Source: a bacterium (lineage in GTDB: Bacteria > Vulcanimicrobiota > Xenobia > Xenobiales > Xenobiaceae). Taken from it: 64,000 nt of DNA. This document shows positions 58,987-64,000 of this stretch, piece after piece. The notes below the pieces were generated by a model. The model was not told the DNA's origin, did no database searches, and saw nothing but the letters and a program-made list of their open reading frames with translations. The stretch lies in the NCBI GenBank assembly GCA_030535355.1, contig JAUNIO010000009.1, positions 1 to 64,000 on the forward strand, written 5' to 3'. The translations under genes and the position numbers were made by a program. The stretch's first letter is position 1, and every line of letters starts with the position of its first letter.

Positions 58987-59952
58987 TTATGATCCCAAAC
59001 AGCCGCCTATTTCCAAGCGGCGTCCCTGAGCAAACGACCAGCCGTCCATCCATCCTTTGCCAGCCGGTTTAACTTTCGACAGCAGCACGTATCCCTGACC
59101 AGCGGCTACCACAGGCCCCCGTCCCTTGGCGATACCGACAATCTGGCCAGGCACAGCTTCAGAATAAGCGGCATCATCTGCAGCCTGAACGCGAGCTTCC
59201 CCAACCTTTAGGACTTCTCCCTGCCATAAGGTACAGGCTGTAGGTACATCCATCAGCGCCCGCACAAAATTAGCTATATGCTCTGCAGAATCGTGCCAAT
59301 TAATAAATAAACTCTCTTTAGTAAAAGGCTTAGTATATAAAACTTCACCGCGCTGGAAGGGGTCGGAGATAGCGTCTTGCGGTATAGCCGTAAGAGAGGA
59401 ATTAGCCAGACCCTGCAGAGTCTCCAGCACTGCCTCAGCTCCGAGCTCTGCTAAGCGCTGCAGCAGCTGCGTTCCCGTTTCCTCCTCCCCGACAGCGACC
59501 TCCCGCCAAAGCAGAAGATCGCCAGTATCGTAGCCTTCATCCATGCGAAAAACCGTAACCGCCGCTTTAATATCGCCGTGCATAATAGCCGCAGGTACGG
59601 GAACGGCTCCGCGATAGCGAGGCAAATAGGAAGGGTGCAAATTGAGACAGCCCCAGCGCGGTAGCTGAAGCAGCACACCGGGGATCAAACGGGAATAAGC
59701 AGCTACAACTATGACATCTGGTGCTAACTGAGCCATTTCCCGCAAAAACTCTTCATCCCGTACTCTCGCTGGCTGATAAACGGGAAGACCTAACTCCATA
59801 GCACAGGCTTTAACCGGAGAAGGGCTTATTTTATGGCCTCTGCCTCTAGGCTTGTCAGCTAAGCTGACCGCTGCCAAAACTTGATGGTTCTGATGCAGAG
59901 CCCGCAAAGTCGGCACAGCAAAATCGGGAGTACCCATAAAAACTACGCGCAC
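58987..59952 (-). CDS. fmt: Methionyl-tRNA formyltransferase
   Basis: Formylates initiator Met-tRNA using 10-formyltetrahydrofolate. The 321-residue length is typical. Signatures are VFMGTPDFAVPTLRAL at the N-terminus, PDVIVVAAYSRLIP, the catalytic region LNLHPSYLPRYRGAVPVPAAI (with His-Pro-Ser) and RMDEGYDTGDLL. The C-terminal OB-like domain follows. It lies 79 bases after def on the same strand, the usual def-fmt pairing. The SLADKPRGRGHK segment is the normal position for the folate/tRNA contact loop. Confidence 0.95.
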   Translation of the reverse strand: MRVVFMGTPDFAVPTLRALHQNHQVLAAVSLADKPRGRGHKISPSPVKACAMELGLPVYQPARVRDEEFLREMAQLAPDVIVVAAYSRLIPGVLLQLPRWGCLNLHPSYLPRYRGAVPVPAAIMHGDIKAAVTVFRMDEGYDTGDLLLWREVAVGEEETGTQLLQRLAELGAEAVLETLQGLANSSLTAIPQDAISDPFQRGEVLYTKPFTKESLFINWHDSAEHIANFVRALMDVPTACTLWQGEVLKVGEARVQAADDAAYSEAVPGQIVGIAKGRGPVVAAGQGYVLLSKVKPAGKGWMDGWSFAQGRRLEIGGCLGS

Positions 59953-60031
59953 AAAATCACCTTCTCCAGTTAAACAAAAGCATCAGAGACTGAACTTATA
60001 ATATTCAGCAATATGCAAATCTGCAGCCCTG

Positions 60032-60586
60032 CTATTCTTCAGCAGCGGCTCCTGAGCTGCAGGCATGGCAGCACTCACAGCTGCCGCCGCAGTCTTCACA
60101 TTCCGCAGCTGCCTCATTTTCTTGGGCAGGACGGATGTTCTCAGCAATATCGATAAACAGACGGCCATCCAAATGATCGATCTCGTGCTGGAAGCAGCGC
60201 GCTTCAAAACCTTTAGCCTGTATATCGATCAGATTGCCTTCGATGTCGTACGCCCGCACGGTGACTTCCGCGCTGCGCCAGACATCTCCGACTATACCCG
60301 GACATGATAAACAGCCTTCAGCCCCTAGTTCTTCGTCTTCACTGCGAGAAACTATTACCGGATTAATGAGCTGCCAAGGTCCCTGACCTTCGTCGCCGAC
60401 ATCGACCACGATAAGACGCTTGTTGATCCCGATCTGCGGCGCAGCCAGACCGACTCCAGAAGCGTGATACATAGTTTCCAGCATGTCATCGAGCAAACGT
60501 CTTATTTTGCGGTCGATCACTTTAACGACGGCCGACTTGCGCCGCAAAATGCGGTCGGATTCAAATTTAATCTGTAATATAGACAT
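60032..60586 (-). CDS. def: Peptide deformylase with Cys-rich tail
   Basis: Metal-dependent hydrolase that removes the N-formyl group from nascent proteins. All three motifs are present: GVGLAAPQIG (44-53), EGCLSCPG (90-97) and HEIDHLDG (134-141). The body is about 155 residues, the normal size. An extra C-terminal tail of about 30 residues follows, with six cysteines (163, 166, 170, 172, 173, 176) in an acidic context, ending SSGAAAEE. Such a tail is not typical and could bind a metal. It precedes fmt. ATG 60586 is the only plausible start in the family-length range. Confidence 0.94.
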   Translation of the reverse strand: MSILQIKFESDRILRRKSAVVKVIDRKIRRLLDDMLETMYHASGVGLAAPQIGINKRLIVVDVGDEGQGPWQLINPVIVSRSEDEELGAEGCLSCPGIVGDVWRSAEVTVRAYDIEGNLIDIQAKGFEARCFQHEIDHLDGRLFIDIAENIRPAQENEAAAECEDCGGSCECCHACSSGAAAEE

Positions 60587-60658
60587 TTAAAGAACCATTC
60601 TATGAACTAAAACTAATACATGCGACAAAGCGCCGCACTTCACGACGCCTTATCATTC

Positions 60659-60693
60659 TTAGGGAAACACTGATTAATTCAGTATTTCCCTAA
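60659..60693. repeat. Inverted repeat between def and the upstream gene
   Basis: TTAGGGAAACACTGA pairs with TCAGTATTTCCCTAA with one mismatch across five bases. No U run follows on the minus strand. Terminator or operator cannot be decided. Confidence 0.5.
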
Positions 60694-60802
60694 GGCCTCA
60701 TGGCAGCACTCAGCAATATTATGTTAGCACTGGCAATTAAGCTTGTTTAACGGCCAAGTCACTGCAAGATTCTTGCAAACTATTAGGCCACACGAAGCCG
60801 CC

Positions 60803-61654
60803 TTATTGCTGAGCTTCAGCGTTTGCTTCAGCCTCGCCATCATCTACGGCGTCGTGTACTATGGTCATTTTGGGCTGCAGCACTATACCGGTAAAGTTAT
60901 GCCAAACTTCGGGGTTGGGCTGGAAATTGTAAGTATCTCCGGCCTTGATGACAGCCGCGTGCTGTTCCCAGGTGTAGTACGGGTCTCCGTTGTAGTTGCA
61001 GACACTGAGCTTCATACTGACATTAGTAATGTCCTTTTTGCCGGTATTGCTAAGGACTGCACTGGTGCGCACCAACCCTTCAAAGCGTCCGGGGATGGAC
61101 GTATCGGAATACGGCATATCAATGATGCGCAAAGGCGATTTACCGTCCTTACCGTCAGTAGTCACCGGACCGCCCTTAGCCTTCTTGGCCACAGCTTTAG
61201 CTTTAGTGGAAGAAGTGGTATCGACGATTTTGCTCTTATCAACGGGAGCTGTAAGATCAGCACAGCCCAACGCGTGGTTAGCTTTATAATGCAAGCCAGC
61301 CGCTTTGGCAAAAGCTTCAACATTGACACAGGTCACTCCGTTGATATCTTTCACTGTTACGGGCAGCCCCACTCCATCCATATTCAGCGTATAGCGCCCG
61401 CTAAGCTGAGGAACTTCAGCGCTGTCAGCAAATTTCTCTTTTACGATATTAATGGTGCGTCCTGAGACAGTCCAAGAATAGCCTAAGCTCTGCAGCAGAT
61501 CGCCCAAAGAGGCATTGATGCCGCCGGCCTGATTGACGATGACACCCTCGAAAGGACGGTTGCGCACAAAGAGTTCCAAATCTTTAGCCTCAGCGGATAT
61601 TGCACAGGTCAGCAAGCTGACGCCGGCCAGCATACCTACAATAAATTTTTTCAT
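60803..61654 (-). CDS. Secreted protein with copper amine oxidase N-terminal-like domain
   Basis: A 283-residue protein with a signal peptide (MKKFIVGMLAGVSLLTCAISAEA). The next 100 residues resemble the small copper-amine-oxidase N-terminal/stalk domain: FEGVIVNQAGGINASLGDLLQSLGYSWTVSGRTINI. A Lys/Ala/Ser-rich linker follows, then a beta-rich C-terminal domain with VLSNTGKKDITNVSMKLSVCNYNG. The family's role is unknown, likely cell-envelope binding. ATG 61654 has GGAGG eight bases upstream. Four 15-bp direct repeats sit in its leader (61682-61741). Confidence 0.72.
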   Translation of the reverse strand: MKKFIVGMLAGVSLLTCAISAEAKDLELFVRNRPFEGVIVNQAGGINASLGDLLQSLGYSWTVSGRTINIVKEKFADSAEVPQLSGRYTLNMDGVGLPVTVKDINGVTCVNVEAFAKAAGLHYKANHALGCADLTAPVDKSKIVDTTSSTKAKAVAKKAKGGPVTTDGKDGKSPLRIIDMPYSDTSIPGRFEGLVRTSAVLSNTGKKDITNVSMKLSVCNYNGDPYYTWEQHAAVIKAGDTYNFQPNPEVWHNFTGIVLQPKMTIVHDAVDDGEAEANAEAQQ

Positions 61655-61681
61655 ATTTATATCCTCCAGTTTATCTAATGC

Positions 61682-61741
61682 CGAACTTATCCATACAGAA
61701 CTCATCCATGGCAAACTTATCCAGGGCGAACGTATCCAGGT
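61682..61741. repeat. Four tandem 15-bp direct repeats
   Basis: cgaacttatccatac, agaactcatccatgg, caaacttatccaggg and cgaacgtatccaggt lie head to tail, 28 bases upstream of the ATG of the secreted-protein gene at 60803-61654. They keep the open frame open for another 50 codons, which is not taken as coding. Confidence 0.75.
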
Positions 61742-61840
61742 GTTTGGGGAAACACCAAACGGCACTTTGTTCTCCATTATAAAGCAAATCCCGCTGCTAA
61801 ACAAACATAAAACTTGAATTCCGCCTTAATAAAGGCTAAA

Positions 61841-63901
61841 TTATGTCAGACTCTGCGGTTCGGCATCAATAACGAAACTAACAGACATACTGCCATGACG
61901 CCTGGACAGCTCTTCCAAATAAGCGCTTATATCTTCGACAAGCGGCTGAACAGCCTGGCCTTTGCATAATACATGATAGCGGTATTTGCCCTGCAAACGC
62001 TCCAGCACACAGGGAGCCGGCCCCACAATTTCCGCATCCCGAGAATGCTGCCGCAAATACTCGGCTAATTTAGCTACTTGTACAGACACCGCCATTTCGT
62101 CCAGACCGCTGGCAATTACCCGCACCAAACGGCAAAAAGGTGGATAGCGCAAAGAGCGGCGCAGCGTCATCTCAGCCGAATACAGAGCGAGATAATCGTT
62201 CTGCAAAGCTGCCTGAACCGCCAGCTGATCTGGATTATAGACTTGCAGATACACCTCACCTGGCAAGTGTCCGCGCCCCGCCCTTCCCGCCACCTGAGTA
62301 ATAAGCTGAAAACAGCGTTCAGACGCACGAAAATCAGGCATATTCAGCTCTTCGTCACCGTTGATAACGCCAACCAAGGTTACCATAGGGTAATCCAAAC
62401 CCTTAGTGATCATTTTAGTCCCCAGCAGAATTTGCGCTTCACCGCTGGCGAATTCCCGCAAAATGCGCTCATGATCCCCTATTTTCCCCGTCGTATCCCG
62501 ATCCATGCGCGCTATTTTGACACCAGGAACCAACGCTGCCACTTCATTGAACAACCGCTCAGTACCACCCTTGCCGTGCAGAAAATCGCTGCCGCCGCAA
62601 TTCGGGCATAGATCAGGAGGCGAAGACGCAAAATCACAATAATGGCAGCGCATATGCCCCTTATTTTTGTGATATGTCAGAGGGATACTGCAATGCGGGC
62701 AGCCCACAGACAGCCCGCAGTCATTGCATTGCAGATATTTTGAATAGCCTCTCCTATTCAGATAAAGTACCACCTGCTGTTTATCGGCCAAACGCTGGCG
62801 AATAGCTTCGGCCAGTGGCGGGGCTATCATTTTGCTGCGTTTGCCGCGCTGGCGCATATCGATCAAGTGCACTTCAGGTAAATTTTGACCTTGTGGGCGC
62901 TCGGTCATAGCTGCCAGACGGTAGCGTCCCTGCTGCGCCAAATAATACGATTCTAAAGAAGGCGTAGCGCTGCCTAACACCAATCCCGCCCCATAATGCT
63001 TGGCTCTCCTATAAGCGATCTGACGCGCATGATACCGGGGAGCATTTTCCTGCTTATATGAGGTCTCGTGCTCTTCGTCGATGACTATCAGACCTAATGC
63101 ATCCAAGGGCGCAAAAACGGCTGAGCGCGTGCCCAAAACTACCTGTTTTTTTCCCTGCTGAAGAGACAGCCAGCAATCCCGCCGCTCTGGAATGGAGAGA
63201 GCGGAATGCAGCACGCCCACAGTTTCTCCCAGACGCCCGCGATAGCGTTCCACTGCCTGATGCGTCAAGGATAATTCCGGAACCAGCACCATAACCTGCC
63301 GCCCCTGCTGCAGGCAGCGGGCCGCTGCCTGCAAATAGACTTCAGTTTTGCCGCTGCCTGTCACGCCATAAAGCAGCACCGGTGGCCCGCCACAGCACGA
63401 TTCGCTGATCGCCTGCAAGGCGAGTTCCTGCTGAGCCGTCAATTTCCAAGCCGGGTATTCAGCAATAGAGACATGGGAGCAAGGATGTTTTTTAGCAGCC
63501 AAATGAGAACGGCGTTTAGCGTGCAAACTGGCCAAAACGCTTTTGAGTACAGGAGCAGGAACAGCTGCCTGGAGCGCTTCTAACCACAAACATCCGTAAT
63601 AACGGCTCATAAAGTGAGTCAGGTCTAGCAGCTCTGCTCCCCAAAAGACAGCTTTGTCGAGCACCTTAATCAAGGGGCGAATCTCATGGCCTAAAGCATC
63701 TGCGGTGAGTTCATCATCTAAGCTAACCACAAAACCTACTAAAGTACCACTACGGAAAGGAGCTTCAACAGCTGACCCCACTTTAACCTCAGCCGCCAAT
63801 TCAGCGGGTACTGCATAGGTAAAAGGATGATTTAAAGCCCGAGCGGTCAGATTGACAATCACCCGGGCGTATTTTTTGGGCAGTCCTTGACAGGACACCA
63901 T
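61841..63901 (-). CDS. priA: Primosomal protein N' (replication restart helicase PriA)
   Basis: Superfamily 2 helicase that restarts stalled replication forks, 686 residues. It has the N-terminal 3'-DNA-binding region (ARVIVNLTARALNHPFTYAVP), Walker A GVTGSGKTEVYL, the DEEH box (VIDEEHETSYKQ) and the GSATPSLESY motif. Two zinc-binding clusters follow (CNDCGLSVGCPHC and CHYCDFASSPPDLCPNC), then TGKIGDHERIL, GTKMITKG and QVAGRAGRG. It is upstream of the secreted-protein gene and in the same neighbourhood as def and fmt, as commonly seen in Bacillota. Confidence 0.95.
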   Translation of the reverse strand: MVSCQGLPKKYARVIVNLTARALNHPFTYAVPAELAAEVKVGSAVEAPFRSGTLVGFVVSLDDELTADALGHEIRPLIKVLDKAVFWGAELLDLTHFMSRYYGCLWLEALQAAVPAPVLKSVLASLHAKRRSHLAAKKHPCSHVSIAEYPAWKLTAQQELALQAISESCCGGPPVLLYGVTGSGKTEVYLQAAARCLQQGRQVMVLVPELSLTHQAVERYRGRLGETVGVLHSALSIPERRDCWLSLQQGKKQVVLGTRSAVFAPLDALGLIVIDEEHETSYKQENAPRYHARQIAYRRAKHYGAGLVLGSATPSLESYYLAQQGRYRLAAMTERPQGQNLPEVHLIDMRQRGKRSKMIAPPLAEAIRQRLADKQQVVLYLNRRGYSKYLQCNDCGLSVGCPHCSIPLTYHKNKGHMRCHYCDFASSPPDLCPNCGGSDFLHGKGGTERLFNEVAALVPGVKIARMDRDTTGKIGDHERILREFASGEAQILLGTKMITKGLDYPMVTLVGVINGDEELNMPDFRASERCFQLITQVAGRAGRGHLPGEVYLQVYNPDQLAVQAALQNDYLALYSAEMTLRRSLRYPPFCRLVRVIASGLDEMAVSVQVAKLAEYLRQHSRDAEIVGPAPCVLERLQGKYRYHVLCKGQAVQPLVEDISAYLEELSRRHGSMSVSFVIDAEPQSLT

Positions 63902-63919
63902 ATCTAGGCGAAGCGCACT

Positions 63920-64000
63920 CTAGCGCGTAGGAGCACAGATGTAAGCGGTTTTAAAACCATCATCTTTCAGACGGTTGAGCGTAGGAACCGCTTCGTCGCG
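63920..64000 (-). CDS. C-terminal end of a protein, SPOR-like (N-terminus beyond window)
   Basis: Only the last 26 codons are visible, ending at TAG 63922-63920: RDEAVPTLNRLKDDGFKTAY followed by ICAPTR. This pattern (charged helix, then DGF.A.I) resembles the end of a SPOR domain, which binds denuded peptidoglycan. Too little is visible to be sure. It lies 18 bases upstream of priA on the same strand. Confidence 0.5.
   Translation of the reverse strand, partial: RDEAVPTLNRLKDDGFKTAYICAPTR

Overview
The window is a dense bacterial chromosome segment with 56 complete protein genes, one partial gene at each edge, one tRNA and no rRNA. It suggests an anaerobic or microaerophilic member of the Bacillota, possibly Negativicutes, but this is inference. 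The grounds are the cluster priA / def / fmt / rlmN / DUF3662-FHA, a YedF + DUF3343 + EF2568-type aminotransferase set, an oxygen-sensitive 2-hydroxyacyl-CoA-dehydratase-like reductase with its ATPase activator, type IV pilus retraction ATPases, and frequent TTG/GTG starts behind strong AGGAGG-like sites. An HpnH-like radical SAM gene is also present. No single gene fixes the species.

Layout. 1-7912: mutL (running off the left edge, with a repetitive linker), a polysaccharide deacetylase, an M20 peptidase, HU, rsmI and a glycosyltransferase. 8255-13859: a five-gene minus-strand operon rmlB-rmlA-aminotransferase-acyltransferase/ACP fusion-FkbH, which reads as a route to an N-acylated dTDP-4-amino-4,6-dideoxyhexose whose acyl group is delivered by a carrier protein. 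14074-19961: a split chromate transporter and a surface-glycan block (GT39-like, GT2, flippase). 20218-25395: a redox/selenium-type cluster (YedF, two DUF3343 proteins, a double-cubane-type reductase, its activator, a class V aminotransferase). 25676-36584: an NmrA-like protein, tRNA-Ala(CGC), a TPR lipoprotein-like secreted protein, a DUF362 ferredoxin, two PilT paralogues, two dehydrogenases and a pseudopilin. 37377-50112: a beta-propeller, DUF1015, a Ycf46-like AAA ATPase, a CPA2 antiporter, a FAD oxidoreductase, a ureohydrolase-family enzyme, a LuxE-like protein and several secreted or membrane proteins of unknown role. 50310-64000: thiolase, FHA proteins, glycosyltransferase, LOG protein, HpnH-like radical SAM plus methyltransferase, then the housekeeping run rlmN, fmt, def, priA.

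The most striking feature is what lies between the genes. Nearly every long intergenic gap holds a copy or fragment of a small non-coding element of about 225-245 bp (family A here), or of two other short families (B, about 200-227 bp; C, about 97-147 bp). All three share a 16-bp terminal inverted repeat close to CAATGTCATTTAGTTA. Three insertions are flanked by exact 10-bp direct repeats, so they moved as units. Family A carries a conserved internal site (CTAAAGGATGG) into which another A, a B, and probably other sequences have inserted, giving nested elements. Its hairpin stems are preserved by paired base changes between copies. No transposase is in the window. These look like MITE-type elements mobilised in trans by an unseen transposase, with strongly structured, G-rich interiors.
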